Below are positions 23,180-32,172 of a DNA stretch of 38,536 nt, in pieces; the first letter of the stretch is position 1, and each line of letters begins with the position of its first letter. This DNA comes from Candidatus Niyogiibacteriota bacterium (GTDB lineage: Bacteria; Patescibacteriota; Minisyncoccia; JACROR01). The stretch is from assembly GCA_016214345.1 (NCBI GenBank), contig JACROR010000029.1, positions 1 through 38,536 of the forward strand, written 5' to 3'. The notes beneath the pieces are model-generated. The model was not told the DNA's origin, did no database searches, and saw only the letters and a list, made by a program, of their open reading frames with translations. The translations under genes and the position numbers were made by a program.

Positions 23180-25006
23180 ATGTCATCTTCCGTAGAACAA
23201 ATAAAATCTCGTTTGGATTTGGTGGATGTTATTCAGTCTTACATCAAAGTTCATAGGGCGGGCGCCAATTTTAAGGCGAACTGCCCTTTTCATAATGAAA
23301 AAACTCCGTCTTTTTTTATCTCTCCGGCGCGGGAAATTTGGCACTGTTTCGGGTGCGGCAAAGGGGGTGATCTCATCAAATTCGTTATGGAAATTGAAGG
23401 CGCGGAGTTTCCGGAGGCGCTCCGCATTTTGGCCAATCGCGCGGGCATAGTGCTGGAAACGGAAGACCCTCGGGCGCGCGACGAGCGGACGCGCGCGTTT
23501 GAATTGTTGGAAGACGCTACGGCTTTTTTTGAGGTGGAGTCCGCGAGACATCCCGAAATCGCCAAGTATTTGTCGGAGAGGGGGTTGGCCGCCGGCACGA
23601 TAAAAGATTTTCGCATTGGGTACGCTCCCGCGAGTTGGGACGGCACTCTTCTTTTTTTGAAGAATAAAGGGTACGCGGATGCCGAAATTGAGCGCGCGGG
23701 GCTTGCCATAAAGTCCAGTAAAAATGAATCCGGATATTATGATCGTTTTCGCGGACGCGTTATGTTTCCGATCTCCGATTCTACCGGGCGCGTGGTAGGA
23801 TTTTCCGGAAGAATATTTTCTCCAGTGGCGAAACAAGGAGGCGAAGAAGAGGCGAAATATATCAATTCTCCGCAAACGCTTTTGTACGACAAATCAAAGA
23901 TCCTGTACGGATTTGACCGCGCCAAAGTGGAGATAAGAAAAGAAAATACCTGTATTTTGGTGGAGGGGCAAATGGACGCGGTGATGTCCCATCAGGCGGG
24001 GATAAAAAACGCGGTGGCGGTTTCAGGAACCGCGCTGACCAATTATCAGCTGACCATGATAAAGCGTCTGGCGGATAATTTGATAACCGCGTTTGATATG
24101 GATGTTGCCGGAGGATTGGCAACCAAGCGGGGGATTGATTTGGCGTTGGGAGAGGGCTTTGAGGTGAAAGTGGCCGTAATAAGCGGCGGCAAGGATCCGG
24201 CAGATTTGGTGAAAGAAGACGCGGCATTGTGGCAAAAATCCGTGGCAAGCGCGCGGCATATTTTAGATTTTTATCTTGATATGCTCTACATTAAATATAA
24301 AAATGACGCGCGTGAAATGCGCAAAAAAACCGGCGAGCTGGTTTTGCCTTATATCGCGGGGATTCAAAGTGAAATTGACAAGGCGCATTGGGTGGGCGAA
24401 GTGGCCAAGCGGCTTAATTTGTCGGAACAGCCAATTTGGGATGAAGTGAAGAAATATAAAAATAATAATTTTGAAAAACCTTTTGCGTCGCAGGCCATGC
24501 CTGCCGGCAGGCAGGCGGGAGTGAAAGAATCCGAAAAAACCCGCAAACATCTTTTGGAAGAAAAAATTTTAGGGCTTGCCGTGTGGAATAATGCTCTGAT
24601 CGTCAAAGCCATGGAAGGAAGGGATGATCGGGTATTTTCCGACGCGGCAAAACCGCTTATCGTAAAAGTTATGGCAGGCCTGCCTGCCGTGGCAGGAGAC
24701 GGCATTGACCCTGTTAAATCCCCGCACGGCGGGAGCGCTGAAAGCGCATTTAACAGGGTTGACATGGGCGAACACAAAGATTATCTTGATCGTTTGGCGT
24801 TGGAGGCCGAATTATTTTACGCCAACACGGACAAAGATCTGGCCATGGAAGCAAGCGAGCTTATAGACGGACTGGAAAGAGAGCATGTCAAAGAAAGGCT
24901 GGTTTCACTCGCGGGGCGTATTAGGGAAGCGGAATCGAACAGGGACAATAAAATGTTGGACGCGCTGGCCATGGAATTCGGCGAGCTTTCTAAAAAATTG
25001 ATATAA
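23180..25006 (+). CDS. dnaG: DNA primase
   Basis: This 608-residue primase makes RNA primers for replication. The zinc-binding N-domain has C35-H38-C56-C59 (NCPFH, HCFGCG). The RNA polymerase/Toprim core has LVEGQMDAV and the later FDMDVAG and GGKDPADL acidic motifs. The C-terminal third is poorly conserved and carries three inserted palindromes (24498-24513, 24673-24696, 24709-24758), all in frame. rpoD follows after 2 nt, the classic dnaG-rpoD arrangement without rpsU. The start lies 5 nt after a TAAAAT, so a leaderless mRNA is possible. Confidence 0.97.
   Translation: MSSSVEQIKSRLDLVDVIQSYIKVHRAGANFKANCPFHNEKTPSFFISPAREIWHCFGCGKGGDLIKFVMEIEGAEFPEALRILANRAGIVLETEDPRARDERTRAFELLEDATAFFEVESARHPEIAKYLSERGLAAGTIKDFRIGYAPASWDGTLLFLKNKGYADAEIERAGLAIKSSKNESGYYDRFRGRVMFPISDSTGRVVGFSGRIFSPVAKQGGEEEAKYINSPQTLLYDKSKILYGFDRAKVEIRKENTCILVEGQMDAVMSHQAGIKNAVAVSGTALTNYQLTMIKRLADNLITAFDMDVAGGLATKRGIDLALGEGFEVKVAVISGGKDPADLVKEDAALWQKSVASARHILDFYLDMLYIKYKNDAREMRKKTGELVLPYIAGIQSEIDKAHWVGEVAKRLNLSEQPIWDEVKKYKNNNFEKPFASQAMPAGRQAGVKESEKTRKHLLEEKILGLAVWNNALIVKAMEGRDDRVFSDAAKPLIVKVMAGLPAVAGDGIDPVKSPHGGSAESAFNRVDMGEHKDYLDRLALEAELFYANTDKDLAMEASELIDGLEREHVKERLVSLAGRIREAESNRDNKMLDALAMEFGELSKKLI
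24498..24513. repeat. TGCCTGCCGGCAGGCA palindrome inside dnaG
   Basis: A perfect 16-nt palindrome of the CCTGCC/GGCAGG family is translated in frame as part of MPAGRQAG. It falls in the linker after the Toprim core. Confidence 0.75.
24673..24696. repeat. Second CCTGCC/GGCAGG element inside dnaG
   Basis: GGCAGG-CCTGCC and CCTGCC-GT-GGCAGG overlap, giving alternative hairpins. It is read in frame as AGLPAVAG and lies 12 nt before the 50-bp element at 24709. Confidence 0.65.
24709..24758. repeat. 50-bp three-hairpin palindromic element inside dnaG
   Basis: The outer arms CCCTGTTAAAT and ATTTAACAGGG pair perfectly. Inside are CCCCGC-ACG-GCGGGA (one mismatch at its base) and GCGC-TGAAA-GCGC. Length and design equal the uvrA element at 8611-8660, but it is read in a different codon phase (residues about 510-526). 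The outer arms are conserved in sequence; the inner hairpins differ while staying paired. Confidence 0.85.
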
Positions 25007-25008
25007 AA

Positions 25009-26241
<1,233 letters not shown>

Positions 26242-26301
26242 GGCGATTGATAAAGAGCTGTTTTGTGATAAAATAATTTTGTTGTCGAAGGTTAGCAATA
26301 T

Positions 26302-26376
26302 TCCGGAGTAGCTCAGCGGTAGAGCAGCTCGCTGTTAACGAGAAGGTCGCAGGTTCGATCCCTGCCTCCGGAGCCA
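26302..26376 (+). tRNA. tRNA-Asn (anticodon GTT)
   Basis: The acceptor TCCGGAG/CTCCGGA, discriminator G, D-arm GCTCAGCGGTAGAGC, anticodon stem GCTCG/CGAGA-type with loop CTGTTAA, and T-arm GCAGG-TTCGATC-CCTGC are intact. CCA is encoded (26374-26376). Unlike the tRNA-Leu and tRNA-Ser genes here, its flanks do not extend the acceptor stem. Confidence 0.95.
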
Positions 26377-26454
26377 AAACATGAGAACATCCCCTGATTG
26401 GAGATTTTTTTCATGTCTTTATTTTGTGGTGAATATGGATCGAACCGTAGGCGC

Positions 26455-26499
26455 GAATTTTTAAGGAGTTCGCCGGCTGGCGGACGGCTATAAAAATTC
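26455..26499. repeat. Inverted repeat with TCCGCC/GGCGGA-family core
   Basis: GAATTTTTA (26455-26463) pairs with TAAAAATTC (26491-26499), enclosing an inverted, slightly diverged copy of the TCCGCC/GGCGGA palindrome at 26468-26485. It lies in the 289-nt space between tRNA-Asn and thrC, where no gene is seen. Confidence 0.65.
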
Positions 26500-26531
26500 A
26501 GCGTTTCGAGCCGCGCGAGAGGCGAATTCCT

Positions 26532-26588
26532 GGCAGGACTGCGATTTCAACATACGGCAATGCCGTATGTTGAAATCGCAGTCCTGCC
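26532..26588. repeat. Perfect 57-nt palindrome (28 + 1 + 28)
   Basis: Positions 26532-26559 are the exact reverse complement of 26561-26588 around a single A. The arms begin with GGCAGGACTGCG and continue into A/T-mixed sequence. There is no T-run after it and no gene in it. Confidence 0.9.
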
Positions 26589-26614
26589 GCCGGAGCGCAG
26601 TATTTAACTAATAA

Positions 26615-26646
26615 ATAAAAAAATCCCGCGAGCTTTTGTCGCGGGA
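26615..26646 (-). terminator. thrC terminator
   Basis: On the minus strand TCCCGCGA pairs with TCGCGGGA around a 7-nt loop and is followed by seven T. It lies 20 nt after the thrC stop. Confidence 0.88.
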
Positions 26647-26665
26647 CACTCTTATTTTTATTTTT

Positions 26666-27997
26666 TTAAAGCTTTAAAATTTTTGCCACAGTTTCTGTTT
26701 CGCAGTCTTTGGCATCAATAATATTTTTTTGCAGATCGCGCGTGGCGCTTTCTGTAAATTTAATACCATGGGCGGTAGAGACTACCACCACGCTCGCGCC
26801 ATTTTTAATCCATCCTTTTTTAGCAGCCCCCCTTACTCCAGCGAGAGCTATTCCGGTCTGCGGACATACGAAATGTCCGTCCAACCCGCAAACAGCAACC
26901 GCTTTATTCAGGTCTCTTTCCTCGGCAATTTGCATGGCGCCGTCAAAATAAACCAATTCTCTCATTGCTTTGTCGCGGGATACCGGATCACCGATCCGAG
27001 CCGCGGTCGCGGTTGTTTCGCCCACCTTCATTGGCCGGAAATTTTTCTTCCAATTTTCAAGAAAGTTTTTTCCGCTGGGGCTGGTCATATTCCATGATTT
27101 GGCCAAAGGAGATGCCGCCCGTGACTGACATCCGAGTATGCGGGAAGTTTTTTTAAGCCCGAATCTCTTCATCAATCTCATGGCTTTGCCAAGCGAGCTG
27201 ACATTGCTGCCATTGCCAACCGGAACGGAAATCCAGTCAGGCAGATGCCATCCGAAAAATTGAGCGACCTGAAAAACTGTCGCCTGATGCCCTTCAATTC
27301 GCGAAGGGTTCAAGCTGTTGGCCGGATACGCTCCGAGCCTGACCAGTTCCTGCATAACACGCATGCAATCATCAAAACTGCCCGGAAGCGTAATAACTTT
27401 AGCGCCGTGCGCCAGAGGTTGCGCGAGCTGAGCGGCAGTCACCTTGCCTCTTGGTAAAATAACCGCGCACTTCATTCCGGCGCTCGCGGCATAGGCTGCC
27501 GCCATAGCTGACGTATCACCGGTAGAGGCGCAGGTAATGGCGCTAACCCCGGCTGTTTTGGCTACGGTTATAAGAACCGTACCGCCAAAATCCTTAAATG
27601 ATCCGGTCGGAGTTATGCCCTCCAGAATAAGCCAAAGGTTCATATCGGTCCCGATCCAATTCCGTAAATGCTTTCCGGCGCGCACAATCGGAACAATGCC
27701 TTCTTTCAGGGTAATGATATTTTCATTCGGAATAAAAGGCATTATCCATTCTTTGAAGCGCCAGACACCCGAATGAATTGTCGGGTCGTCGCTATGAAAA
27801 GCTATTTGAGCCGCGCGATCGTCAAATTTTTTAGTGTAAGCGTTTAAATTTTCTCCGTATACCAGCTCAAAATTATGCATTACATCATAAAGATTGCCGC
27901 AGCGCGGGCAGCGGAATTTTCTCTCTTTGAATAAATCCGTCTCGTAACCGCAACCGATGCATTTTAGCCAGGTCTGCTTGGAACTTGAGGTATCCAT
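26666..27997 (-). CDS. thrC: Threonine synthase
   Basis: This 443-residue fold-type II PLP enzyme makes threonine from O-phosphohomoserine. An N-terminal zinc ribbon (C13, C16, C30, C33) precedes the catalytic domain, where K135 in TGSFKDFGG binds PLP. ASTGDTSAMAAAYAA binds the phosphate-side substrate, and PVGNGSNVSSLGKA binds the PLP phosphate. I start at ATG 27997: AAGGAG lies 6 nt upstream and is itself inside the codons of the longer GTG-start frame at 28015. The promoter at 28062-28090 and the terminator make it a single-gene unit. Other threonine pathway genes are not seen nearby. Confidence 0.95.
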   Translation of the reverse strand: MDTSSSKQTWLKCIGCGYETDLFKERKFRCPRCGNLYDVMHNFELVYGENLNAYTKKFDDRAAQIAFHSDDPTIHSGVWRFKEWIMPFIPNENIITLKEGIVPIVRAGKHLRNWIGTDMNLWLILEGITPTGSFKDFGGTVLITVAKTAGVSAITCASTGDTSAMAAAYAASAGMKCAVILPRGKVTAAQLAQPLAHGAKVITLPGSFDDCMRVMQELVRLGAYPANSLNPSRIEGHQATVFQVAQFFGWHLPDWISVPVGNGSNVSSLGKAMRLMKRFGLKKTSRILGCQSRAASPLAKSWNMTSPSGKNFLENWKKNFRPMKVGETTATAARIGDPVSRDKAMRELVYFDGAMQIAEERDLNKAVAVCGLDGHFVCPQTGIALAGVRGAAKKGWIKNGASVVVVSTAHGIKFTESATRDLQKNIIDAKDCETETVAKILKL

Positions 27998-28061
27998 TTT
28001 TTTCTCCTTCGCCACGTATTATTATATTTTTAAGATTTAGACAATAATGATTTCCACTAAA

Positions 28062-28090
28062 ATCATACTCGCACTAATCAGATAGGTCAA
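28062..28090 (-). promoter_or_regulatory. thrC promoter
   Basis: On the minus strand TTGACC (28090-28085), a 17-nt spacer and TATGAT (28067-28062) lie upstream of thrC. A copy of the dispersed repeat abuts the -35 side at 28096. Confidence 0.6.
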
Positions 28091-28095
28091 TATTG

Positions 28096-28140
28096 TGTAC
28101 TCGTCCATAACATATGAGACTCCCGAGCCGGTAATGTAGA
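28096..28140 (-). repeat. Copy 3 of the dispersed ~45-bp repeat
   Basis: On the minus strand it reads TCTACATTACCGGCTCGGG followed by the 25-nt block identical to 16263-16287. This joins both halves seen separately near hicBA, defining a unit of about 45 bp. The remainder of the 312-nt gap (28016-28327) holds the two promoters and nothing else recognisable. Confidence 0.75.
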
Positions 28141-28311
28141 TACAATATATCTCATTAATTGATTGAAGGCCTTAAAAAAGCCAGTAATTTTTCTGATAAA
28201 TCCAGCATGATTTTTTATTAAGGCTGTTAAGATTCTCGGATGTTAATTATTGGTTTTTTCAAAGCCTTTTTGTTTTTGATCGCCATAGTCTCGCTCAGAC
28301 CCGCTTTATTA

Positions 28312-28320
28312 TGCTATAAT
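28312..28320 (+). promoter_or_regulatory. Extended -10 promoter, leaderless cupredoxin mRNA
   Basis: TGCTATAAT is a perfect extended -10 ending 7 nt before the cupredoxin ATG. Transcription should start at the ATG itself. No Shine-Dalgarno sequence fits. Confidence 0.65.
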
Positions 28321-28327
28321 TTATTTC

Positions 28328-28732
28328 ATGAATAAAAAATACATAATAATTTTAGCGATAGGATTGGTTTTGGCGGGGGTATTGGCGTTCGTTTATTTTG
28401 GCAGATCGCAAACCGCCGGTACCACTTATATTCCGGAATCTCCGTCAACGTCCGCTTCGCAGAGCGCGACCGAGATGCCTGTGGCGTCTGACGCTGTGGT
28501 GATAGAAAATTTCGCTTTCAGTCCGGCTACATTGGAGATCCAGTCCGGCCAAAAAGTCGTTTGGAAGCAGAATGATACCATCCCACACACGGTTGTTTCC
28601 GCGAATAATCTTTTTGCAAGCGGTACGTTGCGCAAGGGAGATGAGTTCAGCTTCGTGTTCAGTAAGGCCGGTGAATACGATTATCATTGCGGCATTCATC
28701 CTTCCATGATCGGTAAGATAATCGTTAGATAA
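28328..28732 (+). CDS. Membrane-anchored cupredoxin (plastocyanin-like)
   Basis: This 134-residue protein has one N-terminal membrane helix (about residues 5-23), a Ser/Thr-rich linker to about 52, and a type I copper domain outside the membrane. The ligands are H87 (IPHTV), C121, H124 and M127 (YHCGIHPSMIGKIIV), all in place. Such proteins carry electrons or bind copper at the cell surface; the partner is not evident. A small coiled-coil membrane protein follows after 2 nt and a Met-rich one 60 nt further on. The mRNA looks leaderless. Confidence 0.93.
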   Translation: MNKKYIIILAIGLVLAGVLAFVYFGRSQTAGTTYIPESPSTSASQSATEMPVASDAVVIENFAFSPATLEIQSGQKVVWKQNDTIPHTVVSANNLFASGTLRKGDEFSFVFSKAGEYDYHCGIHPSMIGKIIVR

Positions 28733-28734
28733 AT

Positions 28735-28926
28735 ATGGATCAATTGGACTTAAAAATCGAAGCCTTGGAAAAGAAAATAGACGCGCTCCAGCGTTCCATA
28801 GATAGACTGAATAAAATATTTTTATGGACGCTAATTATTACCGCCGCTTTATTTGTTTTGCCCTTGATAGGGCTTTTGTTCGCGATCCCTCAAGTTTTAT
28901 CAACTTACGCGGGCATTTTGCAATAA
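28735..28926 (+). CDS. Small coiled-coil membrane protein
   Basis: The 63-residue protein has an amphipathic heptad-patterned helix (residues 1-27, LDLKIEALEKKIDALQRSIDRLNKI) followed by one or two membrane segments (28-60). No family is recognised. The 2-nt gap after the cupredoxin stop implies one transcript and possibly joint function, for example oligomerising or anchoring the copper protein, but that is inference. Confidence 0.7.
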   Translation: MDQLDLKIEALEKKIDALQRSIDRLNKIFLWTLIITAALFVLPLIGLLFAIPQVLSTYAGILQ

Positions 28927-28986
28927 TATTGGGTGAGGAGATTTATAAATTTTTCAGATCGTAATTATCGGGATATTATTATAAAT

Positions 28987-29118
28987 ATGATGGGATATGG
29001 CGGGGGTTGGGGCATGATGGGAGTGGGATTCGGAGGGCTTGGCCTCATCACCTGGATCGTGGTGTTGGTTGACCTCGTCTTGCTCGGCATTTGGCTCTGG
29101 CAACAAATTAAAAAATAA
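28987..29118 (+). CDS. Tiny Gly/Met-rich membrane protein
   Basis: I prefer the ATG at 28987 (43 residues) to a GTG at 28933, because MMGYGGGWGMMGVGFGGLG followed by one membrane helix (TWIVVLVDLVLLGIWLW) and a basic end (QQIKK) is a compact, familiar layout. The four N-terminal methionines could bind copper, which would suit the cupredoxin upstream. The A/T-rich sequence before the ATG (TATTATAAAT) could be a -10, again giving a leaderless mRNA. The existence of the product is probable rather than certain. Confidence 0.55.
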   Translation: MMGYGGGWGMMGVGFGGLGLITWIVVLVDLVLLGIWLWQQIKK

Positions 29119-29227
29119 AGAATAGCGCGAATTTTGAGCGCGTTTAAGCATAGACTTGCCTGTTTGTGCTGATTTTTGTTATTTTGCGGCCGGTAAATAA
29201 AAAAATGAGGGATTTGGAAATGCCTTT

Positions 29228-29255
29228 TTGTTTTTAGGGAATATGGGAGTAAAAT
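29228..29255 (+). promoter_or_regulatory. tspO promoter, leaderless configuration
   Basis: TTGTTT (29228-29233), a 16-nt spacer and TAAAAT (29250-29255) end 8 nt before the tspO ATG. Confidence 0.5.
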
Positions 29256-29263
29256 AAGAGTAT

Positions 29264-29767
29264 ATGATAGAAAAGAGTGACTTTGTCAAGTTTTCAGCCG
29301 CAATAATGGTTTCAGAGCTATCTGGAGCCCTTGGATCGGCTTTTGCCGGACCGGTTACTTCTGATTGGTATGCCGGATTGGTCAAGCCCGCGTTTACTCC
29401 GTCTGATTGGATTTTTGGGCCGGTGTGGATAACTTTTTACGCTCTTATGGGCGCGGCAGCTTTTTTAGTGTGGAAAAGAGGATTTTCACGACACAAGGAA
29501 GATGCCACTATTTGGCATAAGACCAAGGTGGCGCTCGCGGCTTTTGGCATTCAGTTGGTGTTTAACGCGCTTTGGTCAATATTATTTTTTGGTTTGCAAA
29601 GCCCGTTTTGGGCGTTGGCAGATGTTGCGATATTGTGGTTATCCATCGTTTGGATGATCTGGGCGTTTGACAGAGTGTATCGTTTCGCGGCGGCGCTTAT
29701 GTTGCCGTATCTTTTTTGGGTAAGTTTTGCCGCTTATTTAAATTACGCCATCTGGATGCTGAATTAG
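29264..29767 (+). CDS. tspO: TspO/MBR family membrane protein
   Basis: The 167-residue five-helix protein matches the translocator/benzodiazepine receptor family: SDWYAGLVKPAFTPSDWIFGPVW in the first loop, LVFNALWSILFFGLQSP in the third helix, and the end SFAAYLNYAIWMLN. TspO proteins bind tetrapyrroles and are linked to oxidative stress; the role here is unknown. The next gene starts 4 nt after the stop. The length is normal (about 160). Confidence 0.95.
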   Translation: MIEKSDFVKFSAAIMVSELSGALGSAFAGPVTSDWYAGLVKPAFTPSDWIFGPVWITFYALMGAAAFLVWKRGFSRHKEDATIWHKTKVALAAFGIQLVFNALWSILFFGLQSPFWALADVAILWLSIVWMIWAFDRVYRFAAALMLPYLFWVSFAAYLNYAIWMLN

Positions 29768-29771
29768 TTTT

Positions 29772-30098
29772 ATGGAAATTATAAGTTTTGAGGAATTCAA
29801 AAAAATTGAATTGAGAGTGGCGAAAATAATTATGGCGGAAAGAGTGGAGGGCTCGGACAAGCTTTTGAAATTGAGAGTGGGGTTGGGCGGCGAGGAGCGG
29901 CAGATCATCGCGGGCATCGGCAAATCATATGAGCCGGAGAATTTAATCGGCAGGGAAATTGCCGTAGTGGCTAATTTGGAGCCACGTGCCTTGATGGGTC
30001 TGGAAAGTCAGGGGATGATTTTGTGCGCTTCGGATGAGAATGGTCCTGTGTTGGTGTGCCCGGAAAAAGAAGTCCTATCCGGCACGGAAATTAAATAA
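29772..30098 (+). CDS. OB-fold tRNA-binding protein (MetRS C-terminal / Trbp111 type)
   Basis: The 108-residue protein is the tRNA-binding domain found at the C-terminus of methionyl-tRNA synthetase or as free Trbp111. ISFEEFKKIELRVAKIIMAERVEGSDKLLKLRVGLG, RQIIAGIGKSYEPENLIGREIAVVANLEPRALMGLESQGMILCA are diagnostic. It binds the outside corner of tRNA. As a free protein it could act in trans with a short MetRS not seen here, or as a tRNA chaperone. It is translationally coupled to tspO. Confidence 0.93.
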   Translation: MEIISFEEFKKIELRVAKIIMAERVEGSDKLLKLRVGLGGEERQIIAGIGKSYEPENLIGREIAVVANLEPRALMGLESQGMILCASDENGPVLVCPEKEVLSGTEIK

Positions 30099-30115
30099 CG
30101 TGAAGCCAGCTTTTT

Positions 30116-30155
30116 ATCCCGCACCTTTTTATATAAAAAGGTGCGGGATTTTATT
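30116..30155. terminator. Bidirectional terminator between the tRNA-binding protein and obg
   Basis: A perfect 15-bp stem (30116-30130 with 30135-30149) encloses ATAT, with a T-run on the plus strand and the obg stop overlapping on the other side. It serves convergent genes. Confidence 0.88.
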
Positions 30156-31125
30156 TTGCCGCGAGCTTTTCTTTGGCTATTTCGTTGAGGATTTTTTTGA
30201 CTTTAGACATGCTGTCCGCGTCGTATATGGAAATGGGCATAACCGAAGGGTTTAATTTTTTTAAAGTTGCCAGTTTTTTTTGTATGTCCGCGGGACTCGC
30301 GGCGTCGCTTTTGGAAAGAAAGAGATATTCTTTTTTGAGGAGGAGCTCTTTGTTATAAGCTTTTAATTCTTCGCGGATAACGTGATAGTCTTTTTTCGGA
30401 TCTTCCGATTCGGTAGAAATGAAATGGAATAATATCTTTGTCCTTTCAACGTGCCGTAAAAATTTTATGCCCAGCCCTTTGCCCGCGGACGCGCCCTCAA
30501 TGAGCCCCGGGATGTCCGCCAGAATCAATCCATAATACGCGCCCAAGTTTGGCTCCAGCGTGGTAAAGGGGTAGTTCGCGACTTTGATATTGGCTTGGGT
30601 CAATTCGTTAAGCAGACTTGATTTGCCGGCGTTGGGGAATCCCACGAAGCCCACATCGGCGATAAGTTTTAATTCAAAGCGCACCGTGAATTTTTCTCCG
30701 GGGAGCCCTTGTTGGAATTGTTTGGGGGTGGTGTTTCGTGAAGACCGGAAAAGAAAATTGCCTTTGCCGCCATGCCCGCCTTGCGCCAAAAGCAGGGGTT
30801 CTTTGGCGTCAATTATTTCTTGGATGCTTCCGTTATTTAAATTATGGATGACTGTGCCTATGGGAACTTTCAAGATAAGATCAACGCCGGTTCTCCCGTC
30901 GTTGAATTGGCTTTTGCCGTTCTCGCCGTTTTCGGCCTCCAAGCTTTTTTTAAAACGAAATTGCCGTAAAGCGCCTATGTCAAAAACCCCTTGGCAATAA
31001 ACGCTGCCTCCATTGCCGCCGCTGCCTCCGGTTGGGCCGAGGCTTTCCTTGTTCTTGTTGAAAGACACGGCGCCTCTGCCTCCGTCTCCTGCCGCCACAT
31101 TTATAGTAATGTCATCAATAAGCAT
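30151..31125 (-). CDS. obg: GTPase Obg (CgtA)
   Basis: This 324-residue ribosome-associated GTPase acts in 50S assembly and stress control. The Gly-rich Obg domain (MLIDDITINVAAGDGGRGAVSFNK, GGSGGNGG) is followed by the G domain with GFPNAGKSS (G1), the Obg-type DIPGLIEGAS (G3) and LSKSD (G4). The C-terminal OCT domain is absent, as in short Obg proteins. I start at 31125, where the family N-terminus begins, and not at the 18-codon longer frame; TATAAT ends 9 nt before this ATG, so the mRNA is nearly leaderless. Confidence 0.96.
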   Translation of the reverse strand: MLIDDITINVAAGDGGRGAVSFNKNKESLGPTGGSGGNGGSVYCQGVFDIGALRQFRFKKSLEAENGENGKSQFNDGRTGVDLILKVPIGTVIHNLNNGSIQEIIDAKEPLLLAQGGHGGKGNFLFRSSRNTTPKQFQQGLPGEKFTVRFELKLIADVGFVGFPNAGKSSLLNELTQANIKVANYPFTTLEPNLGAYYGLILADIPGLIEGASAGKGLGIKFLRHVERTKILFHFISTESEDPKKDYHVIREELKAYNKELLLKKEYLFLSKSDAASPADIQKKLATLKKLNPSVMPISIYDADSMSKVKKILNEIAKEKLAAK

Positions 31126-31134
31126 AGCTTTGCC

Positions 31135-31140
31135 ATTATA
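31135..31140 (-). promoter_or_regulatory. obg -10 box, near-leaderless
   Basis: On the minus strand a perfect TATAAT lies 9 nt upstream of the obg ATG at 31125. No good -35 is seen at 17 nt. Confidence 0.5.
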
Positions 31141-31199
31141 ATCCGAATATGAAAAAATGGATAGGTTGGAACAATGCACGGAATTTATTTTAAAATAAA

Positions 31200-31224
31200 A
31201 AAAACCGCCGATTATCGGCGGTTT
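31200..31224 (-). terminator. Terminator of the 31235-32014 gene
   Basis: AAAACCGCCGA pairs with TCGGCGGTTTT around TTA and continues into T on the minus strand. Confidence 0.85.
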
Positions 31225-31234
31225 TATTTTACAT

Positions 31235-32014
31235 TTAAATATTGGCGGAGCGCATTTTGTGGCGCAACGACGAGGTGCGATAATCTCTTGCCAGAATGTC
31301 TAATCGCCCCAGGTCTCTTTCCGTCATCTGCGGTTTATTGTAGAGGAATTTCCACGCCAAGATCATCAGATCAAAGCGGTTTTGCCCCAATATTTTGGTG
31401 AGCGACACCTGTTTTTTATCCAAAAATCCTTTGAGTTTGTCAGGATCTATATTTATGGAACTTGAACCGAAGTCAATGCGCACCCAAAGCGGATTTAGAT
31501 CCGTCTCATTATACTTAAACAGCTTGTGGATAATATTTTTAGATATCATGCCGTTGTCAGGGTCGGCGATATCCATTTGCATATCTATTCCAGCGCTATA
31601 AAATGCTCCGATAAATTCTCCCCATTCTTTTAGTGATACGGGAGATTTACTGCCGTCATTTTGGTAATATTCCCAGGGGAAACCTTCCATGCCCATCACC
31701 CATTCATAGAGGTAGCCGGTTTCTTTGTCATCCGCGCTAAATGAGCCTAACGGACGGGTTACATGCTGGGAAAGATAGATGCCCCGCAGTAAAAAATAGT
31801 CATCAAGTTTTTTTATAAGGGCGTGGCGCAGGAAAGATCTGATTCCGTGATCGGGCGTGACTGACCAAGGAACTCTCAACGCGGTAACCACGGTTTGTTC
31901 GGTCACGACGGTTCCGCCCATTCCCGGAAAACAAGTCCTTCGTTGTATGATAATTGACGCCTCACTGCCGCTACCGCCTTCGCATAAAGTTTCTACTACG
32001 TATTGAGAGCGCAT
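31235..32014 (-). CDS. Uncharacterised protein with weak kinase-like motifs
   Basis: This 259-residue protein is soluble in appearance. YLYEWVMGMEGFPWEYY, then AGIDMQMDIADPDNGMISKNIIH (about 141-163) and VRIDFGSSSINID (178-190) are arranged like the hinge, catalytic loop and DFG segment of kinase or aminoglycoside-phosphotransferase folds, but the HxD is absent and no glycine-rich loop is clear. The N-terminus (residues 1-55) is rich in Val, Thr and Gly and unusual. The function is unknown. AGGAGG lies 8 nt before the ATG, and it is a single-gene unit with its own terminator, divergent from the hydrolase gene at 32173. Confidence 0.65.
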   Translation of the reverse strand: MRSQYVVETLCEGGSGSEASIIIQRRTCFPGMGGTVVTEQTVVTALRVPWSVTPDHGIRSFLRHALIKKLDDYFLLRGIYLSQHVTRPLGSFSADDKETGYLYEWVMGMEGFPWEYYQNDGSKSPVSLKEWGEFIGAFYSAGIDMQMDIADPDNGMISKNIIHKLFKYNETDLNPLWVRIDFGSSSINIDPDKLKGFLDKKQVSLTKILGQNRFDLMILAWKFLYNKPQMTERDLGRLDILARDYRTSSLRHKMRSANI

Positions 32015-32094
32015 GACTTATCCTCCTATTTTTTTTAAAGTACCGAATTTATAGTAACCCTTTTTATTTTAAAATCAAGACTTTGGTCGCGATG

Positions 32095-32123
32095 TTGACA
32101 ACGCAATATATCAACTATTTAAT
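32095..32123 (+). promoter_or_regulatory. Promoter of the hydrolase-like gene
   Basis: TTGACA (32095-32100), a 17-nt spacer and TTTAAT (32118-32123) lie about 50 nt before the ATG at 32173. Confidence 0.45.
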
Positions 32124-32172
32124 AATGAGAGGAATTCTTCTTTGACAAATTTTTGAGAGGCGGTGATGCTGG

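Noticed and set aside
23183-23875. Minus-strand frame of 230 codons opposite dnaG
   Set aside because: It is a reverse-complement shadow of the conserved zinc and Toprim region of primase; its composition is unlike a real protein.
27001-27156. Plus-strand short frames opposite thrC
   Set aside because: They lie antisense to conserved parts of threonine synthase and have no signals of their own.
28933-28986. GTG start of the small Met-rich protein
   Set aside because: The 18 extra residues are polar and unlike the rest; the ATG at 28987 begins the compact Gly/Met-rich part after an A/T-rich -10-like sequence.
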